NCBI GenBank assembly: GCA_035536185.1
Contig: DATLOM010000045.1
Location: 1 to 34,393, forward strand
Origin: GCA-2861595 sp035536185
Lineage (GTDB): Bacteria; Actinomycetota; Acidimicrobiia; Acidimicrobiales; GCA-2861595
DNA: 34,393 nucleotides
Direction: 5' to 3'
The notes under the pieces are model-generated. The model worked only from the letters and a program-made list of their open reading frames with translations, searched no databases and was not told where the DNA came from. The position numbers and the translations under genes were made by a program. How positions within the stretch are numbered: the stretch's first letter is position 1; the number at the start of each line of letters is the position of its first letter. This document shows positions 21,321 through 29,868 of the stretch, piece by piece.

Positions 21321-22400
21321 ATGCCCGTCGTCACCATGAAGCAGCTGCTGGAGGCCGGTGTCCACTTCGGGCACCAGACTCGTCGTTGGAACCCCAAGAT
21401 GAAGCGCTTCATCTTCGGCGAGCGCAACGGCATCTACATCATCGACCTGAACCAGACGCTGCAGCGCATCGAGGTCGCCTACGAGTACATCCGCAACCTG
21501 GTGGCCGACGGCGGCTCCATCGTCTTCGTTGGGACCAAGAAGCAGACCCAGGACCCGATGGCCCAGTACGCCACCAAGTGCGGCATGCCCTACATCAACG
21601 AGCGGTGGCTCGGCGGCATGCTCACCAACTTCTCCACCATCAGCGGCCGGGTCAAGAAGATGACCGAGTACGAGCGCATGAAGGCGGCCGGCGACTTCGA
21701 GGCCATGCCCAAGAAAGAGGCCCTGATCCTCAGCCGGGAGCTGGAGAAGCTGCAGCGGAACCTGGGAGGCATCCGGGGCATCACCAAGCTCCCGGACGCG
21801 GTGTTCATCATCGACACCAAGAAGGAGCACATCGCCGTCACCGAGGCCAACAAGCTCGGACTCCCCATCGTGGCCGTGGTCGACACCAACTGCGACCCCG
21901 ACGTCATCGACTACGTGATCCCCGGCAACGACGACGCCATCCGGGCCGGCTCGTTGATGTGCCGCATCGTGGCCGACGCCGTGGAGGAGGGGCGGCTGAT
22001 GGCCTCCCGCCGCCCTGGTGTCGTGGCCGCCCCCGCTCCGCCCCCTCCGCCCGATCCCGAAGAGGAGGCCCGCCGGGCCGAACAGCAGGCCGATGCCCGC
22101 CGTCAGGCCGCCGTGCAGGCCCAGGAGCGAGCGGCCCGTCTCGCCGCTGCCCAGGATTCCGCCGACGACGCCGATCCCGGCGCCGGCGCCGAAGGGGCAA
22201 CCACGGCGGCGGCCGAACCTGCGGCTGGTGCTGAGCCGGTCGCCGAGGGCGCCGCCCCCGCGGCGCCCGACGTCGAGGACGGCGCTCCCGCGGCGCCGGC
22301 CTCTCCGCCGGTCGACGAGCCACCGGTGCCAGCCGAGGTGCCCGATCCTGCGGCTACCGCCGGCGACGACGAAGCCGCACCCGCCGGGGAAGGTGCGTAG
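21321..22400 (+). CDS. rpsB: 30S ribosomal protein S2 (uS2) with long C-terminal extension
   Basis: Small-subunit protein S2, core residues 1 to about 230, starting MPVVTMKQLLEAGVHFGHQT with the conserved NPKMKRFIFGERNGIYIIDL, NERWLGGMLTNF and IPGNDDAIR segments. The core is followed by about 130 residues rich in Ala, Pro, Glu and Asp with no recognisable domain, bringing the protein to 359 residues against roughly 230-300 in most bacteria. The extension is probably disordered and acidic. Codon use and GC content do not change visibly at the junction. tsf begins immediately after the stop. Confidence 0.97.
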   Translation: MPVVTMKQLLEAGVHFGHQTRRWNPKMKRFIFGERNGIYIIDLNQTLQRIEVAYEYIRNLVADGGSIVFVGTKKQTQDPMAQYATKCGMPYINERWLGGMLTNFSTISGRVKKMTEYERMKAAGDFEAMPKKEALILSRELEKLQRNLGGIRGITKLPDAVFIIDTKKEHIAVTEANKLGLPIVAVVDTNCDPDVIDYVIPGNDDAIRAGSLMCRIVADAVEEGRLMASRRPGVVAAPAPPPPPDPEEEARRAEQQADARRQAAVQAQERAARLAAAQDSADDADPGAGAEGATTAAAEPAAGAEPVAEGAAPAAPDVEDGAPAAPASPPVDEPPVPAEVPDPAATAGDDEAAPAGEGA

Positions 22401-23195
22401 ATGGCCGACTTCAGCGCCAAGGACGTGAAGCGGCTCCGGGACCAGACCGGGGCCGGCATGATGGATGCCAAGAAGGCGCTGGTCGAGACCGACGGGGACT
22501 TCGAAGCGGCGGCCAAGTGGCTGCGGGAGAAGGGGCTGGCCTCGGCCGGCCAGCGAGCCGACCGGGAGAGCAGCCAGGGCGCCGTCGCCCTGGCTCGGGC
22601 CGGCAACGTGGCCGCCCTCGTCGAGCTCAAGTGCGAGACCGACTTCGTGGCCAAGTCTCCTGACTTCGTGAGCCTGGCCAACGATCTGGCCCAGCTCGTG
22701 GCCGACGACGGTGAGGCCGCTCTCGACTCCCGCAAGGACGACGTCGACAGCCTCAAGCTCACACTCAAGGAGAACATCGGCCTCGGCCGGGTCGTGCGCT
22801 TCGAGGTGGCCGAGGGCAACCTGCTCGACACCTACCTCCACGTCCAGAGCGGCCGCGGTGTCAACGCCGTGCTCGTCGAGCTGGCCGGTGGAGATCAGGA
22901 GCTGGCCCACGACATCGCGGTGCACGCGGCCTTCGCCAAGCCCCAGTACCTCACGCGCGACGAGGTACCGGAGGAGACGGTGGCCGAGGAACGGGCCACC
23001 TTCGAGGCCCAGGCCCGCAACTCGGGCAAGCCCGAGGCCGCGCTCCCGAAGATCAGCGAGGGCATGCTCAACGGGTGGTTCAAGGAGCGGGTGCTGCTCG
23101 ACCAGCCCTTCGCCAAGGACGACAAGCAGTCGGTGCAGCAGGTCCTCGGGGACGCCCGGGTGGTGCGGTTCGCCCAGGTCGTGATCGGAGGCTGA
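22401..23195 (+). CDS. tsf: Elongation factor Ts
   Basis: A 264-residue guanine-nucleotide exchange factor for EF-Tu. The N-terminal UBA-like domain reads VKRLRDQTGAGMMDAKKALVE, followed by the EF-Ts signature LVELKCETDFVAKSPDF in the core. Its ATG abuts the rpsB stop, with AAGGTG 5 nt upstream lying inside rpsB, so the pair is translated together. Length is normal to slightly short. Confidence 0.97.
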   Translation: MADFSAKDVKRLRDQTGAGMMDAKKALVETDGDFEAAAKWLREKGLASAGQRADRESSQGAVALARAGNVAALVELKCETDFVAKSPDFVSLANDLAQLVADDGEAALDSRKDDVDSLKLTLKENIGLGRVVRFEVAEGNLLDTYLHVQSGRGVNAVLVELAGGDQELAHDIAVHAAFAKPQYLTRDEVPEETVAEERATFEAQARNSGKPEAALPKISEGMLNGWFKERVLLDQPFAKDDKQSVQQVLGDARVVRFAQVVIGG

Positions 23196-23202
23196 AGCAC
23201 CC

Positions 23203-23925
23203 ATGCCGCCGCGGTGGCAGCGCGTCGTGCTCAAGCTGTCGGGTGAGGCCTTCGCCAGCTCCAGCTCCGACGAGAGCATCGACGGTGGCGTGGTCGACCG
23301 CATCGCCGGCGAGATCGCCAAGGTGCGATCGGAGTTGGGTGTCGAGGTCGCCGTGGTGGTGGGAGGAGGCAACATCTGGCGGGGGACCACCGGTGCCGGC
23401 GCGGGCATGGACCGCGGCACCGCCGACTACATGGGCATGCTGGCCACCGTCATCAACGCGCTGGCCCTGCAGGATGCTCTCGAGCGTCACGGCCAGCCGA
23501 ACCGGGTGCTGTCGGCCATCGAGATGCGCGAGGTCGCCGAGCCCTACATCCGCCGCCGGGCCATGCGTCACCTCGAGAAGGGCCGCGTCGTCACCTTCGC
23601 GGCCGGGATGGGCAACCCCTTCTTCACCACCGACACGGCGGCGGCCCTGCGAGCGGTGGAGATCGAGGCCGACGTGCTCCTCAAGGGCACCCACGGAGGC
23701 GTCGACGGGGTCTATTCGGCCGATCCCCGCACCGACGCAACCGCCACGCGGTTCGACCAGATCTCCTTCAAGGAGGTGCTGGACCGGGACCTGAGGGTGA
23801 TGGACCTCACCGCCATCACCTTCTGCCAGGACAACGACCTGTCCATCCTGGTGTTCGACGTCATGACCCCCGGCAACATCGGCGTGGCCGTCGCCGGTGA
23901 GCAGATCGGTACGCTGATCGGCTGA
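23203..23925 (+). CDS. pyrH: Uridylate kinase (UMP kinase)
   Basis: A 240-residue amino-acid-kinase-family enzyme phosphorylating UMP to UDP for RNA and sugar-nucleotide synthesis. Motifs are VVLKLSGEAF at the N-terminus, VVGGGNIWRG, DYMGMLATVINALALQDALE, GNPFFTTDTAAALRA, DGVYSADPR and the C-terminal MTPGNIGVAV. ATG 23203 lies 7 nt after tsf with GGAGG 11 nt upstream. Its stop overlaps the frr ATG by one base. Confidence 0.97.
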   Translation: MPPRWQRVVLKLSGEAFASSSSDESIDGGVVDRIAGEIAKVRSELGVEVAVVVGGGNIWRGTTGAGAGMDRGTADYMGMLATVINALALQDALERHGQPNRVLSAIEMREVAEPYIRRRAMRHLEKGRVVTFAAGMGNPFFTTDTAAALRAVEIEADVLLKGTHGGVDGVYSADPRTDATATRFDQISFKEVLDRDLRVMDLTAITFCQDNDLSILVFDVMTPGNIGVAVAGEQIGTLIG

Positions 23926-24497
23926 TGGACGACGAGTCGCTGCTCGGTGCCGTCCTCAGTGACAGCCGTGAGAAGATGACCAAGGCCGTGGCCCACGCCC
24001 AGGCCGAGTTCGGCGCCGTGCGCACCGGGCGGGCATCACCGGCGCTCGTGGAGCGGCTGAAGATCGACTACTTCGGCACCGAGGTGCCGCTGCAGCAGCT
24101 GGCCGGCTTCAGCGTTCCCGAGGCGCGGCTGCTCGTCATCACGCCCTACGACAAGGGCGCCATGAAGGCCATCGAGAAAGCCATTCAACAGTCGGACCTG
24201 GGCATCAACCCGGGCAACGACGGCCAGGTGATACGCCTGGTGTTCCCGCCGCTCACCGAGGAGCGACGCAAGGAGATGGTGAGATCGGTCAAGCACAAGG
24301 CCGAGGAGGCGAGGATCGCTCTGCGCAACGTCCGGCGGTCCGCCCGCCACGACCTGGAGGCCCTGGAGAAGGACGGGGACATCTCCTCCGACGAGCTGGA
24401 GCGGGCCGAGAAGGACCTGGAGCGGCTCACCCACGAGTACGTAGCCGAGATCGACCGGATGCTCCACCAGAAGGAGCAAGAGCTGCTCGAGGTCTGA
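23925..24497 (+). CDS. frr: Ribosome recycling factor
   Basis: A 190-residue factor that, with EF-G, splits post-termination ribosomes. Domain I is a three-helix bundle and domain II a small beta barrel inserted near YFGTEVPLQQLAGFSV. Signature segments are VRTGRASPALVERLKIDYFG, DLGINPGNDGQVIRL and FPPLTEERRKEMV. The start overlaps the pyrH stop (TGATG), the standard pyrH-frr coupling. Confidence 0.97.
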   Translation: MDDESLLGAVLSDSREKMTKAVAHAQAEFGAVRTGRASPALVERLKIDYFGTEVPLQQLAGFSVPEARLLVITPYDKGAMKAIEKAIQQSDLGINPGNDGQVIRLVFPPLTEERRKEMVRSVKHKAEEARIALRNVRRSARHDLEALEKDGDISSDELERAEKDLERLTHEYVAEIDRMLHQKEQELLEV

Positions 24498-24511
24498 GCG
24501 GAAGGAGTGCC

Positions 24512-26020
24512 GTGGCCGACTACGACGACGAGAACGAGCAGGACCAGGGAAATGGACCGGCCGGGTCGGCCGAGTCGGGCGGCCGCCGCCGGCGCCGCTC
24601 CGAGGGCGTACGCATCATCGGTGCCGAGGAAGCCGCCCGGGCCCTGAAGGAGGGCCAGGCGGCCGGGCGGCGGCCAGACGACGCCCCCCGTTTCGGGGAC
24701 GTGCCCGAGCGGCCTTCGGGACCCCCGCCGGCGCAGCGCTTCCCAATGCCGGGATCAGCCGACCCGACGGTCCCGGTGCTGCGCCCCCAGCCGGCGGCCC
24801 AGGCCGACCCGCCGCCCATGCCCCACTGGACCGAGCCCCCCACGGGCGAGGTGCCGCGCATCTTGGCCGCCGGTGACGCCGGTGAGGGAGGCGACACCGA
24901 CGACATCGATGCCTGGGCGGGCCTGCCCAACCGTGCCCCTCGGTGGCGGGACCAGGACTCGGACTGGGCCGACACGGACTTCGACGACGTAGCCATGGGC
25001 GACGACGAGGCACCCATGGGTGTGCTCGACGCCAACCGCACCGAGCACTCCGACCTCTTCTCCTTCGACGAGGAGGAGGCCGTGCCGCTGGTGACCGAGC
25101 CGGAACCCGAGCCGACCCGGCGGGGGCCTCTCACCACATCCATACGAACCCGCGAGCCCAACCCCTCCCGTTCCGAGCTGGCCCCCCCGGGGGTGCCCGC
25201 CGGCGGGCGGGACATGACCAAGTCGATCGGCGCCGGAGCGGTCATGGCCGTCGTAGCCCTGGTGCTGTTCTCGGCCGGGCCGAAGCCGGCCATGTTCCTT
25301 GTCACGGCGGTGGTGACCCTCGCCGCGTCCGAGCTGTACCACGTGTTCACCAGAGCCGGGTACCGGCCGGCCACGCTGCTCGGGCTGACCGCCACCGTCG
25401 CCTTGTTGGTGGGGGCCTACAGCGACGGCGAAGCCGCCGTGCCGCTCGTGCTGTTCCTCACCACCGTCGTCAGCTTCCTCTGGTACCTGCTCCGCGTGGT
25501 GAAGGCCCGTCCCACGGTCAACGTGGCCGTCACCCTGCTCGGCTTCTGCTGGGTGGGGGTGCTCGGGTCGTTCGCCGCGCTTCTCCTGAGGTTGCCCGAC
25601 CGCCACGGCATCGCCTTCCTGCTCGGCGCCGTGATAGCGACTGCGGCCCACGACATCGGGGGACTGTTCTTCGGCCGGCAGATGGGCACCCGGCCGCTCC
25701 TGCCGGACATCAGCCCGAACAAGACCGTCGAGGGGCTCGCCGGCGGCATGTTCTGCGCCGTGTTCGCCTCGGTGCTGTTCGTGGGGATCCTCCCGGGGAT
25801 CTCGCCCTGGACGCCCGGCAAGGCCCTGTCCCTGGGGCTGGTGGTGGCCGTCGTCGCCCCTCTCGGCGACCTGTGCCAGTCCATGATCAAGCGGGACCTG
25901 GGCGTGAAGGACATGGGCTCGCTGATCCCAGGCCACGGAGGGGTGCTCGACCGCTTCGACTCCCTGTTGTTCGTCCTCCCCGCCACCTACTACCTGGTCA
26001 AGCTGCTGGACCTCGCTTAG
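24512..26020 (+). CDS. cdsA: Phosphatidate cytidylyltransferase with long cytoplasmic N-terminus
   Basis: Integral membrane enzyme making CDP-diacylglycerol from phosphatidate and CTP, the branch point of phospholipid synthesis. The catalytic part (about 235-502) has about eight hydrophobic helices, the DIGGLFFGRQMG and SPNKTVEGLAGG segments and the family signature KRDLGVKDMGSLIPGHGG followed by LDRFDS. It is preceded by about 230 residues of acidic, Pro-rich sequence with an Arg cluster (GGRRRRRSEGVRIIGAEEAA) and no known domain, so the protein is 502 residues instead of about 270-300. GTG 24512 has AAGGAG 4 nt upstream, inside the frr-cdsA gap. Its stop overlaps the dxr GTG by one base. 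Confidence 0.95.
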   Translation: MADYDDENEQDQGNGPAGSAESGGRRRRRSEGVRIIGAEEAARALKEGQAAGRRPDDAPRFGDVPERPSGPPPAQRFPMPGSADPTVPVLRPQPAAQADPPPMPHWTEPPTGEVPRILAAGDAGEGGDTDDIDAWAGLPNRAPRWRDQDSDWADTDFDDVAMGDDEAPMGVLDANRTEHSDLFSFDEEEAVPLVTEPEPEPTRRGPLTTSIRTREPNPSRSELAPPGVPAGGRDMTKSIGAGAVMAVVALVLFSAGPKPAMFLVTAVVTLAASELYHVFTRAGYRPATLLGLTATVALLVGAYSDGEAAVPLVLFLTTVVSFLWYLLRVVKARPTVNVAVTLLGFCWVGVLGSFAALLLRLPDRHGIAFLLGAVIATAAHDIGGLFFGRQMGTRPLLPDISPNKTVEGLAGGMFCAVFASVLFVGILPGISPWTPGKALSLGLVVAVVAPLGDLCQSMIKRDLGVKDMGSLIPGHGGVLDRFDSLLFVLPATYYLVKLLDLA

Positions 26021-27186
26021 TGACGCAGAGGACGGTGTCGCTGGTCGGCTCCACGGGGTCGATCGGCACCCAGGCTCTCGAGGTGGTGCGGGCCGAACCG
26101 GATCGCTACCGGGTGGTGGCCATCGCCGCCCGTAGCTCCATCAAGATCCTGGCCGCCCAGGCCAGGGAGCTCAGGCCCGATGTCGTGGTTGTGGTCGACG
26201 ATGCCGGTGCCTCGGAGCTCGAGGCGATGCTGCCGGCGGGCACGGAGCTGCGGACCGGCACCGAGGCGCTGGCTTCGGTGGCCACCGCGGCGGACGTAGT
26301 GGTCAATGCGGTCGTGGGCTTCGCCGGGCTGCCCGTCACCCTGGCCGCTCTGTCGTCGGGCCGGCGCCTGGCGCTGGCCAACAAGGAGTCGCTCATCGCC
26401 GGCGGCCCCGTGGTGCAGGCCGTGCGCTCCACGCCGGGCGCAGAGATCGTGCCCGTGGATTCCGAGCACTGTGCCGTGCACCAGTGCCTGCGGTCGGGGG
26501 CCGGGGCCCATGAGGTGCGCCGCATCGTCCTCACGGCCAGCGGAGGTCCCTTCCGTGGGCGCACGGCTGAGGACCTGCGAACGGTGTCGGTGGCCGATGC
26601 TCTCGACCATCCCACGTGGAGCATGGGCGACAAGATCACCGTTGACTCCTCCACCCTGATGAACAAGGGCCTCGAGGTAATTGAGGCCCACGAGCTGTTC
26701 GGGGTTCCCTACGACGACATCGAGGTGGTCGTCCACCCGCAGTCGGTGGTCCATTCCATGGTCGAGTTCACCGACGGCGCCACCGTCGCCCAGCTGTCGA
26801 TGCCGGACATGCGCCTGCCCATCGCCTACGCCCTCGCATACCCCGACCGGGGCGGTGCGCCCTTCGGTTCGATCGACTGGACCACGCTCCACCGGCTGGA
26901 CTTCGAAACCCCCGACCTGGCCGCCTTCCGCAGCCTGCCTCTGGCCTACGAGGCCGGTAGGGCGGGAGGCACGGCGCCGGCAACCCTCAGCGCGGCCAAC
27001 GAGGTGGCCGTGGCCGCCTTCCTGGAGGGCTCCCTGCCGTGGATGGCGATCCCGGCCGTGGTAGAGGAATGCCTGGACGCGTGGCCGGGAACGAAGGCGG
27101 TCAGCGTCGAGGTTGTACTCGAGGCAGACCGCGCCGCCCGTGAGATGGCCCAGCGTGCGGTGGAACGGAGATCTGAAGCGGCATGA
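26020..27186 (+). CDS. dxr: 1-deoxy-D-xylulose 5-phosphate reductoisomerase
   Basis: A 388-residue NADPH-dependent enzyme forming MEP, the committed step of the non-mevalonate isoprenoid pathway. Visible motifs: nucleotide-binding GSTGSIGTQ, LANKESLIAGG, the metal-site DSEHCAVHQCL, TASGGPFRG, the substrate loop HPTWSMGDKITVDSSTLMNKG, EVIEAHELFG, and HPQSVVHSMVEF. GTG 26020 shares its first base with the last base of the cdsA stop and has no clear ribosome-binding site, so translation probably depends on coupling. The pathway's later enzyme IspG is encoded nearby but on the other strand. Confidence 0.97.
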   Translation: MTQRTVSLVGSTGSIGTQALEVVRAEPDRYRVVAIAARSSIKILAAQARELRPDVVVVVDDAGASELEAMLPAGTELRTGTEALASVATAADVVVNAVVGFAGLPVTLAALSSGRRLALANKESLIAGGPVVQAVRSTPGAEIVPVDSEHCAVHQCLRSGAGAHEVRRIVLTASGGPFRGRTAEDLRTVSVADALDHPTWSMGDKITVDSSTLMNKGLEVIEAHELFGVPYDDIEVVVHPQSVVHSMVEFTDGATVAQLSMPDMRLPIAYALAYPDRGGAPFGSIDWTTLHRLDFETPDLAAFRSLPLAYEAGRAGGTAPATLSAANEVAVAAFLEGSLPWMAIPAVVEECLDAWPGTKAVSVEVVLEADRAAREMAQRAVERRSEAA

Positions 27187-28505
27187 CCACTACCGACACG
27201 GAGCGCCCCGGGCGCAACAAGCCCGAGGGGCCCGAGGCGCGCCAGCCGGCGCCGGGGGAGCAGCGGGCCGCCCTGCTGAGGCTGTTGCTGATCGTAGTGG
27301 CGGGCCTGGTCGCCGCGTACCTCACCGGAGTCACCAGCACGGTGCTGGTCGTCGTGGCCATCATCGTGATGATCATGCTCCACGAGCTGGGCCACTTCGC
27401 CACGGCCAAGTGGGCGGGCATGAAGGTCACCGAGTACTTCCTCGGGTTCGGCCCCCGGCTGTGGTCGATCCGCCGGGGCGAGACCGAGTACGGGGTCAAG
27501 GCCATCCCCGCCGGTGGCTACGTGAAGATCATCGGGATGAGCAACCTCGAGACCGTCGATCCGGCCGACGAGCCGCGGACCTATCGCCAGAAGCCCTACT
27601 GGCGGCGACTTTCTGTGGCCGTGGCCGGGTCGACGGTGCACTTCATCCTGGCCTTCGTGCTGCTGGTGGTGCTGCTGGCGGGTGTGGGCCTGGTGAACTA
27701 CGACAAGCCGCAGCTCGAGGTGGGGTCCATCAGCTCGCTCTCGGAGGGGCCGAGCCCGGCGGAGAAGGCCGGCTTCCAGGTGGGCGACCGCCTCGTGGCG
27801 GTGGACGGGCAGCGCCTGAAGTCGTGGGACGACGTGCCGCCCTACATCAGGAGGCGGCCGGGCCAGCCCATCGTGTTCAGCGTGACCCGCGACGGCAAGC
27901 CGCTCCAGCTGACCGCGGTTCCCACCGACCGGAGCAAGGTCAAGGTCGAGGGGGACACCACCACCCCCCGGTCCACCAGGCCGCAGGGCTTCGTCGGCGT
28001 CGGCCCGGCGTTCCCGGTGGAGAAGGAGGGCCCGCTCTCCGCCGTGGGCAAGGCCGCCACCGAGCTGGTAGGGGTGACCAAGGCCACGCTCTCGGCCATG
28101 GGGAACATCTTCTCCCCGGAGGGAGCCTCGGCCTACGGGCGCAGCCTCCTCGGTCGCGGCCCCGAGGTGGCCGAGCCCGACGATCCCCGGTTCCTCTCGC
28201 CCGTCGGCTTCGTGAGGGTCGCATCCCAGGCCGCCGACAGCAGCTGGCGGGACGTGCTGTTCCTGCTCATCCTCATCAACGTGTTCGTCGGGGTCTTCAA
28301 CATGATCCCCCTCCTGCCCCTCGACGGCGGTCATGTCGCCATCGCCACCTACGAGCGCATCCGGTCCCGCCGCGGCCAGCCGTACCACGCCGACATCTCC
28401 AAGGCCATGCCCGTCTACTACGCCGTCTTCTTCGTCCTCGTCTTCCTCGGCGTCACCTCGCTGTACCTCGACATCGTCCGCCCCGCCGCCAACCCGTTCC
28501 AGTAG
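27183..28505 (+). CDS. rseP: RseP/Rip1-type site-2 intramembrane metalloprotease
   Basis: A 440-residue membrane zinc protease that cuts transmembrane substrates such as anti-sigma factors. The zinc site HELGH is at 67-71 inside the second hydrophobic helix; the third zinc ligand lies in PLLPLDGGHV (about 376-385). A PDZ domain lies between (about 175-270, SPAEKAGFQVGDRLVAVDG). The first 28 residues are a polar cytoplasmic tail. ATG overlaps the dxr stop (ATGA). In actinobacteria dxr-rip1-ispG is usually one operon; here ispG is inverted. No anti-sigma factor gene is seen beside it. Confidence 0.95.
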   Translation: MTTTDTERPGRNKPEGPEARQPAPGEQRAALLRLLLIVVAGLVAAYLTGVTSTVLVVVAIIVMIMLHELGHFATAKWAGMKVTEYFLGFGPRLWSIRRGETEYGVKAIPAGGYVKIIGMSNLETVDPADEPRTYRQKPYWRRLSVAVAGSTVHFILAFVLLVVLLAGVGLVNYDKPQLEVGSISSLSEGPSPAEKAGFQVGDRLVAVDGQRLKSWDDVPPYIRRRPGQPIVFSVTRDGKPLQLTAVPTDRSKVKVEGDTTTPRSTRPQGFVGVGPAFPVEKEGPLSAVGKAATELVGVTKATLSAMGNIFSPEGASAYGRSLLGRGPEVAEPDDPRFLSPVGFVRVASQAADSSWRDVLFLLILINVFVGVFNMIPLLPLDGGHVAIATYERIRSRRGQPYHADISKAMPVYYAVFFVLVFLGVTSLYLDIVRPAANPFQ

Positions 28506-28526
28506 CGAACCTGGTCCCCCAGGCAG

Positions 28527-28572
28527 CGCCGCGCCGCCGGAGCGACCGCCCGGTTGACGGGGCGCGGCGGTC
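28527..28572. repeat. Inverted repeats between convergent rseP and ispG
   Basis: CGCCGCGCC (28527-28535) pairs with GGCGCGGCG (28561-28569). An alternative 7-bp stem uses GACCGCC (28544-28550) and GGCGGTC (28566-28572). The position between two converging genes suggests a bidirectional terminator, but there is no T-tract on either side and the arms are pure GC, so the support is modest. Confidence 0.35.
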
Positions 28573-28575
28573 TCG

Positions 28576-29790
28576 TCAGGACAGGTCGAGGGACTTGCGG
28601 ATCAGCTCCACCCGCTGCTCGCTGGCGTTGGCGTCCTCGCCCTGGAGCGCGAGTAGCTCCGCCCGGTCCCGTTCGGCTTCGGCCTCTGCACCGGCATCGG
28701 CGGCGGCCAGCCGGGCCTCGGCCCCCTGCTCGACGAACAGGCGAGCCTCGTCGAGCAGTGCCTGGACCATCTCGTCCTCGGGCACGACCCGCACGACTTT
28801 TCCCTTCACGAACAGGTGCCCGCGGGCGCGACCGGCGGCGATGCCGATGTCGGCCTCGCGGGCCTCGCCTGGGCCGTTGACCACGCAACCCATCACCGCC
28901 ACCTGAATGTTCAGCTTCTCCGCCTCCAACGCCGCCTGAGCGTCCTTGGCCACCTGGATGACGTCGATCTCGGCCCGCCCGCAGGACGGGCAGGCGATCA
29001 GGTCGAGCCCTTTGCGCTCGCGCAGGCCCATGGCCTCCAGCAGCTGGCGCCCGGCCGTCGCCTCCTCGACCGGGTCGGCGGTGAGCGAGTACCTGATGGT
29101 GTCCCCGATCCCCTCGGCCAGGAGCGTGGCGATCCCGGCCGTGCTCTTGATGAGGCCGGCCGGGGGGGGCCCGGCCTCCGTGACACCGAGATGGAGTGGG
29201 TGATCGACGGTGTCGGCCAGGAGCCGGTAGGACTCCACCATGAGGGGCACGCTCGAGGCCTTGACCGAGACCTTGACGTCGTCGAACCCGACTTCGGCGA
29301 ACAGCGCCAGCTCGATCTGCGCCGACTCCACCAGCGCTTCGGGCGTGGCCCGGCCGTACTTCTCGTACAGACGGGAGTCGAGCGACCCGGCGTTGACGCC
29401 GATGCGGATGGGCACGCCCCGGTCCTTGGCTTCGGCGGCGATCGCCTTTATGTGGGCGGGGTTCTTGATGTTCCCGGGGTTGAGGCGCAGGCACGCCACT
29501 CCTGCCTCCAGCGCGGCAAGCCCCATGCGGTGGTCGTTGTGCACGTCGGCGACGATGGGGACCGGTGACCGTGGAACTATGCGAGCCAGGCCCTCGGCGG
29601 CATCCTGGCGGTTGCAGGTGCAGCGCACGATGTCGGCACCCGCGGCGGCGAGAGCGTAGATCTGGGAAAGCGTCCCGTCGACGTCCGCCGTCTTGGTGGT
29701 CGTCATCGACTGCACCGAAACCGGAGCGTCTCCGCCCACGGCCACGGGACCGACCTTGATCTGACGGGTATGCCGGCGGGGCGCGTTCAT
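28576..29790 (-). CDS. ispG: 4-hydroxy-3-methylbut-2-en-1-yl diphosphate synthase IspG
   Basis: A 404-residue iron-sulfur enzyme converting MEcPP to HMBPP in the MEP isoprenoid pathway. The TIM-barrel part begins RQIKVGPVAVGGDAPVSVQSM, with ADVHNDHRMGLAALEAGV and LRLNPGNI. The C-terminal [4Fe-4S] region has CPSCGR and the third cysteine in VMGCVVNGPGEA. ATG 29790 matches the family start; an open frame extends far upstream but is antisense to proS. The C-terminal 40-45 residues are an Ala/Glu-rich extension. It stands alone on the minus strand, converging on rseP and diverging from proS, whereas dxr and rseP are on the plus strand. Confidence 0.96.
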   Translation of the reverse strand: MNAPRRHTRQIKVGPVAVGGDAPVSVQSMTTTKTADVDGTLSQIYALAAAGADIVRCTCNRQDAAEGLARIVPRSPVPIVADVHNDHRMGLAALEAGVACLRLNPGNIKNPAHIKAIAAEAKDRGVPIRIGVNAGSLDSRLYEKYGRATPEALVESAQIELALFAEVGFDDVKVSVKASSVPLMVESYRLLADTVDHPLHLGVTEAGPPPAGLIKSTAGIATLLAEGIGDTIRYSLTADPVEEATAGRQLLEAMGLRERKGLDLIACPSCGRAEIDVIQVAKDAQAALEAEKLNIQVAVMGCVVNGPGEAREADIGIAAGRARGHLFVKGKVVRVVPEDEMVQALLDEARLFVEQGAEARLAAADAGAEAEAERDRAELLALQGEDANASEQRVELIRKSLDLS

Positions 29791-29800
29791 GGTCGGTGCC

Positions 29801-29806
29801 AGGCTA
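29801..29806 (-). promoter_or_regulatory. Candidate -10 box (TAGCCT) for ispG
   Basis: On the minus strand TAGCCT fits TAnnnT and ends 10 nt before the ispG ATG. No Shine-Dalgarno sequence is visible, so a very short leader or leaderless start is likely. It shares the 78-nt divergent gap with the proS promoter candidate. Confidence 0.35.
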
Positions 29807-29855
29807 CGGCCTGGCGCGAGCCCGCCCGGCTGGTCGGCGGATGTGGCGCCATCGG

Positions 29856-29861
29856 TAACGT
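29856..29861 (+). promoter_or_regulatory. Candidate -10 box (TAACGT) for proS
   Basis: TAACGT fits TAnnnT and ends 7 nt before the GTG at 29869, so the transcript would begin on or next to the start codon. No ribosome-binding site is present. This supports GTG 29869 over longer in-frame readings. Confidence 0.4.
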
Positions 29862-29868
29862 GCGGGCC

